A DNA stretch of 11,241 bases, taken from contig DGQA01000033.1 in assembly GCA_002390705.1 (NCBI GenBank), positions 1-11,241 on the forward strand, given 5' to 3'. This document shows positions 1 to 6,139 of the stretch, in pieces (position 1 is the first letter of the stretch; each line of letters begins with the position of its first letter). The translations under genes were made by a program, and so were the position numbers. This DNA is from Actinobacteria bacterium UBA4426. GTDB taxonomy: Bacteria > Actinomycetota > Actinomycetes > S36-B12. The notes beneath the pieces were generated by a model that was not told the origin of the DNA, did no database searches, and worked only from the letters and a program-made list of their open reading frames with translations.

Positions 1-102
1 CTTTTTTGCTGCCTTGCGAGGAGCAGTCTTCTTTGCAGCCTTCTTGGCTGTCTTTTTTGCTGCCTTGCGAGGAGCTGCTTTCTTTGCAGCTTTCTTGCGT
101 GC
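1..102 (-). repeat. Two tandem 51-bp coding repeats
   Basis: Positions 1-51 and 52-102 are copies of one 51-bp unit. Both start CTTTTTTGCTGCCTTGCGAG on the plus strand and differ only at scattered bases. The period is exactly 17 codons, so the repeat expands the basic protein without shifting frame. The array may continue to the left of the window. Confidence 0.85.
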
Positions 103-123
103 AGTCTTCTTTGCTACCGCCAC
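1..123 (-). CDS. Lys/Ala/Pro-rich basic protein, N-terminal part (rest lies beyond left edge)
   Basis: Read on the minus strand, a GTG at 123-121 opens a frame that stays open to the edge (41 codons seen). A purine-rich GGGAGG lies four bases upstream, a good Shine-Dalgarno, and a promoter precedes it. After MAVAKKTA the peptide is almost only Lys, Ala, Arg, Thr and Pro, in two 17-residue copies of the pattern xxKKAAKKxAPRKAAKK (residues 8-24 and 25-41). No acidic or aromatic residue is present, so this stretch should be disordered and bind nucleic acid. Two families fit: a histone-H1-like or HU-tail nucleoid protein, or the basic N-terminal extension typical of actinobacterial proteins such as the primary sigma factor RpoD. 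The part that would decide lies outside the window, so no symbol is given. A plus-strand frame over the same bases (14-241) is only its antisense. Confidence 0.8.
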   Translation of the reverse strand, partial: MAVAKKTARKKAAKKAAPRKAAKKTAKKAAKKTAPRKAAKK

Positions 124-145
124 GATGCCTCCCGTGTCGAGCGAT

Positions 146-162
146 CCCTGCGCTTTACAGGG
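146..162. promoter_or_regulatory. Short inverted repeat in the leader of the basic-protein gene
   Basis: CCCTG and CAGGG flank a 7-base spacer, giving a perfect 5-bp stem. It lies between the predicted minus-strand transcription start and the GTG at 123. It could be a small leader hairpin or a protein site; nothing in the sequence decides between these, and a 5-bp stem can arise by chance. Confidence 0.3.
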
Positions 163-197
163 AACAATTGCCATAACTGTGACAGAGCAAACACGAA

Positions 198-226
198 AAT
201 ACAAAGATATCGGCGTCTATTGTCAA
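198..226 (-). promoter_or_regulatory. Sigma-70-type promoter of the basic-protein gene
   Basis: On the minus strand a perfect TTGACA (226-221) is followed by a 17-bp spacer and TGTATT (203-198), which matches four of six bases of TATAAT. Transcription would start near 190 and give a leader of about 65-70 bases before the GTG at 123. This is the best-formed promoter in the window. Confidence 0.6.
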
Positions 227-247
227 AGCCGTGTCGCATAACTAAAC

Positions 248-991
248 ATGGAAATTGATCCGCATGTGCGCGTGAATGCAAACTCTGACAACATTAGTCA
301 CATGACACAGAGCCCAGATTCAGATAAAAATAAAATTGAGATTGATATTTCGCAGAAAACGATAGGCGTTCTTGGAGGTACCGGTGAGCAGGGACGCGGA
401 CTTGCAACACGTTTCGCGCTAGCCGGATTGTCGGTGATTATTGGGTCGCGTACTGCTGAGCGAGCGAACGAAGTCGCAGGCGAAATTGGTCACAGCGTTA
501 AAGGCATGTCTAATGTTGATGCAGCACTAGCGAGCGACCTGGTAATTGTCGCCGTTCCGTGGGATGGTCACAAAGAACTATTGGAATCATTGGTTATTTC
601 GCTCAGTGGCAAGATTGTGGTTGACTGCGTGAATCCACTGGGATTTGATAAGCAAGGCGCTTTTCGCCTTGACGTTGTCGAAGGGTCTGCCGCCCAACAA
701 GCGCAAATAATACTTGCAGATTCGAGGGTTGTGGCTGCATTCCATCACATCTCGGCAAAGTTGTTACTTGATACGGACGGCGCACAACTCAGCGGTGACG
801 TTCTCGTTTTAGGTGATGATCGGGAAGCGACAGACCTTGTGAGTGCGCTGGCCGAAACCTTGGGTGGCATGCGTGGTGTGTACGCGGGACGTTTGCGAAA
901 TGCGGGTCAGGTTGAAGCCTTCACCGCAAATTTAATTTCAATGAATCGTCGGTACAAAGGACACGCCGGAGTGCAAATCACTGATATTTAA
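248..991 (+). CDS. npdG: NADPH-dependent F420 reductase (F420:NADP oxidoreductase)
   Basis: A cytosolic enzyme that transfers hydride between NADP(H) and the deazaflavin coenzyme F420, supplying reduced F420 to F420-dependent oxidoreductases or returning it as NADPH. The fold is a Rossmann domain. VLGGTGEQG at residues 41-49 is the dinucleotide loop, GSRTAERA (66-73) follows strand 2 where NADP enzymes bind the 2'-phosphate, and VAVPW (101-105), VDCVNPL (125-131), AFHHIS (164-169) and the C-terminal NAGQVEAFTANLISMNRRY stretch are family hallmarks. The ATG at 248 gives 247 residues with about 36 Asp/Ser-rich residues before the first strand, which homologues normally lack. The ATG at 302 (229 residues) is an equally good start, since neither has a Shine-Dalgarno. 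A CATAAC hexamer just before 248 could be the -10 of a leaderless transcript. The gene converges on panB with 12 bp between stops. No F420 biosynthesis gene is visible here. Confidence 0.93.
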   Translation: MEIDPHVRVNANSDNISHMTQSPDSDKNKIEIDISQKTIGVLGGTGEQGRGLATRFALAGLSVIIGSRTAERANEVAGEIGHSVKGMSNVDAALASDLVIVAVPWDGHKELLESLVISLSGKIVVDCVNPLGFDKQGAFRLDVVEGSAAQQAQIILADSRVVAAFHHISAKLLLDTDGAQLSGDVLVLGDDREATDLVSALAETLGGMRGVYAGRLRNAGQVEAFTANLISMNRRYKGHAGVQITDI

Positions 992-1003
992 ATCTCAGGT
1001 TTG

Positions 1004-1825
1004 CTATTCGTACGAGTTTTCGGGTCCGGGAAATTCTCCGCTTGCCACATCGGCAATCCATTTTCTGACCGCGGATTTAATTGGTGCTCGAAGTTGGGCG
1101 TATTGGCGGACGAATTTGGGCGGCTCCTGATCGCTGATCCCCAATAAGTCTTGCCACACGATTACTTGGGCGTTAGTAGCCTTCCCGGCGCCGATTCCCA
1201 CGGTGGGAATGTCCAGCAAGTCGGTGATTCGGCCCGCTAATTCAGATGGGATCGCTTCTAAGACGATTGCTTTGACGCCAGCATTTGCCAGAGCCTTCGC
1301 GTCGCGCATGAGAGATTCGCCAGCCTCTCCACGGCCTTGGACTCGATAGCCGCCGAGTGAGTGAACTGACTGCGGGGTCAGACCGAGGTGGCCAATTACT
1401 GGGATCCCAGCACTGGATAATGCTTCCACTTGGGGGATGACCGGTGCGCCACCTTCTAATTTCACCGCTTGAGCGCCACCATCTTTCATGAATGCAGATG
1501 ATGTCTCAATTGCTTGGGCAACACTTGCTTGGTAACTGCCAAAAGGCAGATCCGCTATCACTAACGGTGTGCGTGAGCCTCGAACGACTGCGCGCACCAA
1601 CGGCATGAGTTCTTCGACGGTAACGGGCAGCGTTGAGTCGTAGCCGTAAACCACCATGGCTGCAGAGTCTCCGACGAGTAGGGCGTGGGCTCCCGCTTCT
1701 TCAAAGATTCCTGCACTGAGATAGTCGTAAGCGGTGATCATGGACCAACGCTGGCCACGTTCACTCATGGCGATGAGGTCGTTGAGAGTGGTTCGTCGCC
1801 CAGTGTGAGCGAAATGGGTTGACAC
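1004..1825 (-). CDS. panB: 3-methyl-2-oxobutanoate hydroxymethyltransferase
   Basis: First committed enzyme of pantothenate and coenzyme A synthesis: it adds a hydroxymethyl group from 5,10-methylenetetrahydrofolate to 3-methyl-2-oxobutanoate, giving ketopantoate. It is a cytosolic TIM-barrel protein. From the GTG at 1825-1823 the product has 273 residues, normal for PanB. MITAYDY (29-35), GDS (52-54, metal Asp53), GYDSTLPVT (61-69), ADLPFGSY with Asp92, VKLEGG with Lys122, GHLGLTPQSV (145-154) and LEAIP with Glu190 cover the metal, substrate and catalytic positions of the family. The frame is open upstream to an ATG at 1933, but those 36 extra residues look unlike PanB, whereas the GTG has a clear GGAG at proper spacing. 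Valine is therefore encoded but Met initiates. panC and panD are not adjacent. The gene is read divergently from the efflux pump. Confidence 0.95.
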   Translation of the reverse strand: MSTHFAHTGRRTTLNDLIAMSERGQRWSMITAYDYLSAGIFEEAGAHALLVGDSAAMVVYGYDSTLPVTVEELMPLVRAVVRGSRTPLVIADLPFGSYQASVAQAIETSSAFMKDGGAQAVKLEGGAPVIPQVEALSSAGIPVIGHLGLTPQSVHSLGGYRVQGRGEAGESLMRDAKALANAGVKAIVLEAIPSELAGRITDLLDIPTVGIGAGKATNAQVIVWQDLLGISDQEPPKFVRQYAQLRAPIKSAVRKWIADVASGEFPGPENSYE

Positions 1826-1829
1826 TTTT

Positions 1830-1836
1830 CTTCTCC
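1830..1836 (-). promoter_or_regulatory. Ribosome binding site fixing the panB start
   Basis: GGAGAAG on the minus strand, with GGAG seven bases from the GTG at 1825. The upstream in-frame ATG codons (1933 and 1900) have no comparable site, so this decides the start. Confidence 0.7.
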
Positions 1837-1895
1837 AATCTCGAGGCTCACATGGAGTCCCCGGATCACGTCGAGAATTCTTGGCTAACGGCTCA

Positions 1896-1924
1896 AGCAT
1901 GCCATGTTGTCGTTCAGATGTCAG
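1896..1924 (-). promoter_or_regulatory. Possible panB promoter
   Basis: On the minus strand CTGACA (1924-1919, five of six matches to TTGACA) is followed by 17 bp and CATGCT (1901-1896), a poor -10. It would give a leader of about 65 bases before the GTG. It is the only candidate noticed in the 1826-1966 stretch, which otherwise holds no gene or repeat. Confidence 0.25.
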
Positions 1925-1966
1925 CCCCCCCATCAGTTCAACCCCGACCCTAAAGTGAGGACAGTT

Positions 1967-1992
1967 ATTACGATACGGTACCGTTTCATAAT
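1967..1992. promoter_or_regulatory. Long imperfect palindrome, probable TetR-family operator
   Basis: The perfect core ACGGTACCGT (1975-1984) sits inside a 26-bp inverted repeat in which 11 of 13 base pairs of the arms match; the mismatches are at 1974/1985 and 1971/1988. Its right end contains CATAAT (1987-1992), five of six matches to a -10 box about 40 bp before the efflux-gene ATG. No good -35 lies at normal distance. Size, symmetry and position fit an operator for the TetR-like protein encoded two genes downstream, occluding the pump promoter. That assignment is inference from context; panB transcription on the other side might be affected too. Confidence 0.65.
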
Positions 1993-2032
1993 TAATGGCG
2001 ATGGCAGTGTCGCTTCCGGCACAAGGAGATAA

Positions 2033-3706
2033 ATGTCAACCACGCGGCCCATGGACCCATCAGCCCGCGATTCCCACGGTGCATTCGGTGCCGACGGTCA
2101 CCCCAGGCGATGGGCGATTTTGGCGGTACTGGTCGTCAGCCTGTTAGTGGTAGTCCTCGACAACACGATTCTCAATATCGCGCTGCCTACTATTCAGAGT
2201 GAACTGGGGGCAAGTCAATCTGAGTTAATTTGGGCCATAGATGCCTATATTTTGGTGTTTGCCGCCTTGCTTTTCAGTTGGGGCGTAATGGGGGATCGGA
2301 TTGGTCGCAAGAAAGTCCTGATCATTGGTCTTGCTATTTTTGGGGTCGCATCAGCAATTGCTGCATTTTCGGCAAGTTCAGGAATGCTGATTGGGATGCG
2401 GGCGGTTATGGGAGTTGGTGGTGCTGCGGTACTACCCACCACCCTGGCAATTATCACCGTTGTGTTCCCACCCCACGAGCGAGGCAAGGCAATCGGCGCT
2501 TGGGCCGCAGCCGTCGGTGCTGCTATTGCGCTGGGTCCAGTTTTGGGTGGAATACTTTTACAGCATCCTTCATGGTTCGAATGGTTGCTGGGAAATAGGT
2601 GGGGTTCGGTGTTCCTGATCAACGTCCCAATTGTGATTATTGGGGTGATTGCAATTGCCCGGGTAGTTCCCGAGACCAAGAATCCACAACCTCGAGCCCT
2701 GGACATCCCCGGATTGCTGCTCTCCGTCACTGGACTCGGCCTGTTGATTTACGGAATCATTCGTGCGTCAGAAACCCGTGACTGGCTGGCCCCATCAGTT
2801 CTGATTCCAGCATTTGTCGGCATCGCGTTAATTGCGCTATTTCTATGGATTGAGTCACGCAGCGACCATGCTTCATTTGATGTAGCACTATTCAAGAACC
2901 GCGGATACGCGGTGAGCCTGGCGGCGATTTCGCTATCATTCTTTGCGCTCACAGGAATTACGTTTATGTTGCCGTTCTACCTGCAGATCCTTCGCGGCTT
3001 TGACCCGCTTTCAGCGGGCTTATCGTTTATCCCATTCGCCGTGGGGCAGATCATTGCAGCGCCACGCTCTGCAACTATGGCGAATAGATTTGGCTACCGA
3101 GCGGTGATGTCCTTTGGCCTAGGGGCGGTGGCCGCAGCTCTAGGAGCACTGTCACTCATCCAAATTGACACGCCGATCTGGTTGATTCTTATTGTTTTCT
3201 TCATCTTCGGTTTCGGATTGGGCAACGTCATTGCTCCAGCCTCCACCGTGATGCAAAATGTCTTACCGCTGGCCCGGGCAGGTGCCGGTTCTGCTGTTCA
3301 AAACACCGTGCGTCAAGTCGGCGGAGCACTCGGTGTGGCAGTAATCGGAACAATCCTCGCTACTCGTTATGCACAAAACGTTGAACCGTTCTTGGGTAGA
3401 TTGCCCGTGGAGATTTCTGATCAAGCAAAGGATGTTGCCTCCGAATCCATTATTGGAACTGTCTCGGTGCTCGATCAGGCGGCCGAGAGCGGTGTTCCGG
3501 CGAGCATCATTGATCAGTTGCAGTCGGGGGCGTTTGAAGCATTTTTGAATGCTTCGCACATCACCTCGATGATCTCAACAGCGGTAGTGCTCATTGCATT
3601 CTTCACCGTATTACTTGGTCTTCCAAAGATTTACCCACCGCAGAAAATAAAAATTGAAGAACCCAATCAGGTGCCGGACCCCGAACCAGATAAATCGGCG
3701 AAATAA
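2033..3706 (+). CDS. MFS multidrug efflux transporter, DHA2 (EmrB/QacA) type
   Basis: Inner-membrane, proton-driven exporter of the 14-helix drug:H+ antiporter-2 family. The 557-residue length, a short hydrophilic N-terminus (about 25 residues) and a charged tail after the last helix (from about 535) fit. In helix 1, LDNTILNIALPTI (42-54) is the family's motif D. GVMGDRIGRKK (84-94) is motif A in the loop after helix 2. GMRAVMGVGG (121-130) has the motif B arginine in helix 4. GAAIALGPVLGG (162-173) is motif C of antiporters in helix 5. The start is well supported by AAGGAG at 2023-2028. Substrates cannot be read from sequence; hydrophobic drugs, dyes or an endogenous metabolite are all possible. 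The gene is followed after 3 bp by a TetR regulator, so the pair is almost certainly one transcript under the palindrome at 1967-1992. Confidence 0.93.
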   Translation: MSTTRPMDPSARDSHGAFGADGHPRRWAILAVLVVSLLVVVLDNTILNIALPTIQSELGASQSELIWAIDAYILVFAALLFSWGVMGDRIGRKKVLIIGLAIFGVASAIAAFSASSGMLIGMRAVMGVGGAAVLPTTLAIITVVFPPHERGKAIGAWAAAVGAAIALGPVLGGILLQHPSWFEWLLGNRWGSVFLINVPIVIIGVIAIARVVPETKNPQPRALDIPGLLLSVTGLGLLIYGIIRASETRDWLAPSVLIPAFVGIALIALFLWIESRSDHASFDVALFKNRGYAVSLAAISLSFFALTGITFMLPFYLQILRGFDPLSAGLSFIPFAVGQIIAAPRSATMANRFGYRAVMSFGLGAVAAALGALSLIQIDTPIWLILIVFFIFGFGLGNVIAPASTVMQNVLPLARAGAGSAVQNTVRQVGGALGVAVIGTILATRYAQNVEPFLGRLPVEISDQAKDVASESIIGTVSVLDQAAESGVPASIIDQLQSGAFEAFLNASHITSMISTAVVLIAFFTVLLGLPKIYPPQKIKIEEPNQVPDPEPDKSAK

Positions 3707-3709
3707 TCC

Positions 3710-4300
3710 ATGTCAGAATGTAAAGTACGCGGCCGTCCTCGAAGTAAAGATGTGGACTTAGTGATCGTGGAGTCCGTCCTTGACATTATCGCCGAAGATG
3801 GAATTTCTAAGGTCACCATGGAAGGAGTTGCCCAACGGGCAGGTGTGAGCAAAGCCAGCCTGTATCGACGTTTTCCCACCAAGTCTGATATGGCACAAGC
3901 CGCCGTTGAGCGGATGCGACAGGAAAGCCCGATCATTCCGACGGAGGGAAGCGCCTACGAGCGTCTGCTCTACCTCATGGAAGGCACAAGAGCAGGTATT
4001 CAGGGAACTCGCTATGGCCGGATCATGCTCGCTGTGATTTCCACCAGCCAAGAACATCCGGAGTTGGCGCAGTTGGTCTACAACCGAATCCTGCAGCCTC
4101 GTCGTATGCGCGTCCGCGAGATTCTTGAGCAAGGGATCGAAGCTGGTGAGTTTCCCAGCACCCTCAATATCGATGTTGCGATGCCCACCCTGATTGGGCC
4201 AATGCTGTATCTGGGCATGTGGTCAATGTGTGATCCGGTGTTACACACCAGGACGGAAGATGTCCTTCGTTCAGTTATGGGATTGCCCCAAAAAAACTAA
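3710..4300 (+). CDS. TetR/AcrR-family transcriptional regulator
   Basis: A 196-residue dimeric repressor-type protein. An N-terminal GRPR stretch (residues 8-11) leads into the three-helix DNA-binding domain. MEGVAQRAGVSKASLYRRFPTK (about 37-58) is the helix-turn-helix with its recognition helix, and the YRRFPTK end is characteristic of the family. The remaining helical C-terminal half, with SQEHPELAQLVYNRILQPRR and EQGIEAGEF, resembles the ligand-binding domain called TetR_C_11 in Pfam, so a small hydrophobic ligand is likely. It begins 3 bp after the MFS stop with no visible Shine-Dalgarno, suggesting translational coupling. The expected role is autorepression and repression of the pump through the palindrome upstream, relieved by pump substrates. 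Its stop overlaps the convergent nadE stop. Confidence 0.92.
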   Translation: MSECKVRGRPRSKDVDLVIVESVLDIIAEDGISKVTMEGVAQRAGVSKASLYRRFPTKSDMAQAAVERMRQESPIIPTEGSAYERLLYLMEGTRAGIQGTRYGRIMLAVISTSQEHPELAQLVYNRILQPRRMRVREILEQGIEAGEFPSTLNIDVAMPTLIGPMLYLGMWSMCDPVLHTRTEDVLRSVMGLPQKN

Positions 4301-5961
4301 CCTTGCCAGCGATTAGTGATAGGTAGGCGGCGATCACGGCCGAAAGACTTGGTTGAAATTTTGGTGCCCGGTGGATACTGCCGGCGTTTATACTCGGCGC
4401 GATCGGTGAGCGAAATTATTCGATGAACTAAGGCCGAGTCAAAGCCTTTCGCTTCTAGATCTGCGATTGATGCATCTTGATCGATATACATTTCGAGGAT
4501 CGCGTCAAGGAGTCCGTAGTCGGGCAGTGAGTCGCTATCGAGTTGATCAGGTCGCAATTCGGCACTGGGCTCTTTCTCTATACTGTTGTGGGGAATCGGA
4601 GGAGTTGCTCCTGTCGCTGCAGCCGTGGCATTGCGCCAGCGGGCTAACGCCCACACCATTGTTTTGGGAATATCTTTGATCGGGGCGAAGCCTCCGACCG
4701 CGTCACCGTAAATAGTGGAGTAGCCAACGGCGAGCTCACTTTTGTTTCCGGTCGCAAGAACGAGATGGCCGTGTGAGTTCGACAGAGCCATCAAGGTCGT
4801 TCCGCGGACTCGAGCCTGCAAGTTTTCCTCCGCAAGGCCAGTGACACCCACCTGGGCATGGAACGCGTCAACAATGGGAGCTATTGAGACAGTGTGGATT
4901 GAAAGTCCGGTTCGCTCAGAAAGTGCGTAGGCGTCGGCGACGGAATGCTCTGAAGAATATTCACTCGGCATTGCGCACGCAAATACATTTTCCTTGCCCA
5001 AGGCATCAACCGCAATTGCGCCAACAAGTGCCGAATCGATTCCACCGCTGGCCCCAAAGAGAACCGAACTAAATCCATTCTTTTTCACATAGTCACGCAG
5101 CGACAACGTGAGTGCGCTGTAAATAGTCTCAAGTGGATCAACAATTGGCATGAGTTCAACGGGTTTACCGTGACAAGGAAGACTGATGTGAAGCAGCTCC
5201 TCAATGTGTTGCGCACCTTGCAGTAGTACGTCGCCTTCCGCGGAAACAACCATGCTGCCGCCATCGAAAAGTAATTCGTCTTGGCCCCCCACAATATTGG
5301 TGTACAGAATGGTTGCACCGGATTCCCGCGCCTGATCACGACACAAATTAATCCGAATATTTTCCTTCTGCGATTCATAGGGTGAAGCGTTGAGAACAGC
5401 GAGAATGTCAGCATTTGCCTCGCGAGCCCACTGAACCGGCCCACCGATGCGCCACAGGTCTTCACAAATTGCCACAGCAATTGTGTGATCCTTGATGTCG
5501 AAAATAAGTGGCAAGTTCCCTTGATGGAAATATCGCGCTTCGTCGAAAACACCGTAATTGGGTAGAAAATGTTTCGTGTACGTTCCCATTACTTGGCCGT
5601 TATGCAGGATGGCTGCGCTGTTGGTCGGTCCGGATTTTCCAACTCCTAGGTAGCCCACAATTACGTGTGTTTCGCCATTCCCGTCGGCGGCAAGGTCGGT
5701 GGCAAGGGTCCGGATAGAGTGCATAGATGCGGTCTGGAAATCCTCGCGAAGCGCTAAATCCTCGATGGGGTATCCGTTGAGAACCATTTCACCAAAAAGA
5801 ATCAAGTCAATTGGTCCTTCTTGAGCCGCTGAGTTAACCGAATCCCGGATCAACTGGGCGTTCGCCTTCAGATTGCCCACCGTGGGGTTCACCTGCGCTA
5901 AAACCACGCTCAACTGGCTCTTGGCGGACCCACTTACCCCCATGGACCCATTTTCGTTCAT
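4297..5961 (-). CDS. nadE: Glutamine-dependent NAD+ synthetase
   Basis: Last step of NAD+ synthesis: ATP-dependent amidation of deamido-NAD+ (NaAD), with ammonia released from glutamine and channelled between two domains. From ATG 5961 the protein has 554 residues. The N-terminal nitrilase-fold glutaminase (about 15-275) has the Glu-Lys-Cys triad in FGEMVLNGYP (Glu58), KHFLPNYGVFDE (Lys130) and AICEDLW (Cys166). The C-terminal synthetase has the pyrophosphate loop SGGIDS (305-310), then LATGNKSELAVGYSTIYGD and the NSIEKEPSAELRPDQ segment. The frame is open to ATG 6093, but those 44 extra residues are encoded partly by the 14-bp repeat DNA and do not resemble the family. ATG 5943 is an alternative start. 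There is no Shine-Dalgarno; a -10-like TATCCT seven bases before 5961 suggests a leaderless mRNA. Its stop overlaps that of tetR by 4 bp. Confidence 0.93.
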   Translation of the reverse strand: MNENGSMGVSGSAKSQLSVVLAQVNPTVGNLKANAQLIRDSVNSAAQEGPIDLILFGEMVLNGYPIEDLALREDFQTASMHSIRTLATDLAADGNGETHVIVGYLGVGKSGPTNSAAILHNGQVMGTYTKHFLPNYGVFDEARYFHQGNLPLIFDIKDHTIAVAICEDLWRIGGPVQWAREANADILAVLNASPYESQKENIRINLCRDQARESGATILYTNIVGGQDELLFDGGSMVVSAEGDVLLQGAQHIEELLHISLPCHGKPVELMPIVDPLETIYSALTLSLRDYVKKNGFSSVLFGASGGIDSALVGAIAVDALGKENVFACAMPSEYSSEHSVADAYALSERTGLSIHTVSIAPIVDAFHAQVGVTGLAEENLQARVRGTTLMALSNSHGHLVLATGNKSELAVGYSTIYGDAVGGFAPIKDIPKTMVWALARWRNATAAATGATPPIPHNSIEKEPSAELRPDQLDSDSLPDYGLLDAILEMYIDQDASIADLEAKGFDSALVHRIISLTDRAEYKRRQYPPGTKISTKSFGRDRRLPITNRWQG

Positions 5962-5968
5962 ATGGGTG

Positions 5969-5974
5969 AGGATA
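5969..5974 (-). promoter_or_regulatory. Possible -10 box of a leaderless nadE promoter
   Basis: TATCCT on the minus strand ends seven bases before the A of ATG 5961, the spacing expected if transcription starts at the initiation codon. The -35 position (ACGAGC at 17 bp) is poor, so the call rests on the -10 match, the spacing and the missing Shine-Dalgarno. Confidence 0.35.
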
Positions 5975-5976
5975 CT

Positions 5977-6005
5977 GCAGGCATTTAACCTGCTCGTAAC
6001 ACGAG
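5977..6005. repeat. Two abutting inverted repeats upstream of nadE
   Basis: GCAGG (5977-5981) pairs with CCTGC (5989-5993) across 7 bases. CTCGT (5993-5997) pairs with ACGAG (6001-6005) across 3 bases. Both are perfect and share base 5993. They lie just upstream of the proposed nadE -10 box and could be regulator sites. No known consensus was recognised. Confidence 0.4.
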
Positions 6006-6060
6006 GGAGAGGACGATATGGGGTATCGGTGGCAGGCTCTGCTCTACCCGGGGAATTCTT

Positions 6061-6130
6061 GACATGAAGATCTTGACATAGAGATCTCAACATAAAAATC
6101 TAGGCATAGAGATCTAGACATAGAGACAAG
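6061..6130 (+). repeat. Five tandem 14-bp repeats upstream of glnA2
   Basis: Units begin at 6061, 6075, 6089, 6103 and 6117, each exactly 14 bp, with consensus GACATAGAGATCTN. CAT falls at the same phase in all five (6063, 6077, 6091, 6105, 6119). Units 1, 2 and 4 contain the palindrome AGATCT, and unit 2 has the 8-bp palindrome GAGATCTC. The first two units are preceded by TT and so also read TTGACA (6059-6064 and 6073-6078), but no convincing -10 follows at 16-18 bp. The last unit runs into the purine-rich ribosome binding region (AAGG at 6128-6131, AGG at 6133-6135) of glnA2. Function is unknown: operator array, promoter element or leader RNA structure. Confidence 0.9.
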
Positions 6131-6139
6131 GCAGGCGTA

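Noticed and set aside
14..241. 75-codon plus-strand frame rich in Ala, Phe and Val
   Set aside because: It is the antisense of the Lys/Ala repeats on the minus strand. The minus strand has a promoter, a Shine-Dalgarno and a start; this frame has none.
2245..2730. 161-codon minus-strand frame inside the MFS gene
   Set aside because: Antisense shadow of membrane-helix coding sequence; Ile/Ala/Pro/Thr-rich with no domain or ribosome binding site.
5085..5552. 155-codon minus-strand frame inside nadE
   Set aside because: Out-of-frame shadow of nadE, whose catalytic motifs occupy the same bases.
6059..6101. TTGACA at 6059 and 6073 as -35 boxes for glnA2
   Set aside because: No acceptable -10 follows at 16-18 bp (AGATCT or AAATCT at best), and the hexamers arise from the repeat unit, so no promoter is called.
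6061..6130. CRISPR array or replication iterons
   Set aside because: The 14-bp units are directly contiguous with no spacers, and there is no cas or replication gene nearby, so neither label is supported.
5962..6139. GlnR-type nitrogen-control sites in the nadE-glnA2 gap
   Set aside because: No pair of GTnAC/GAAAC-like half-sites with proper spacing was recognised by eye.
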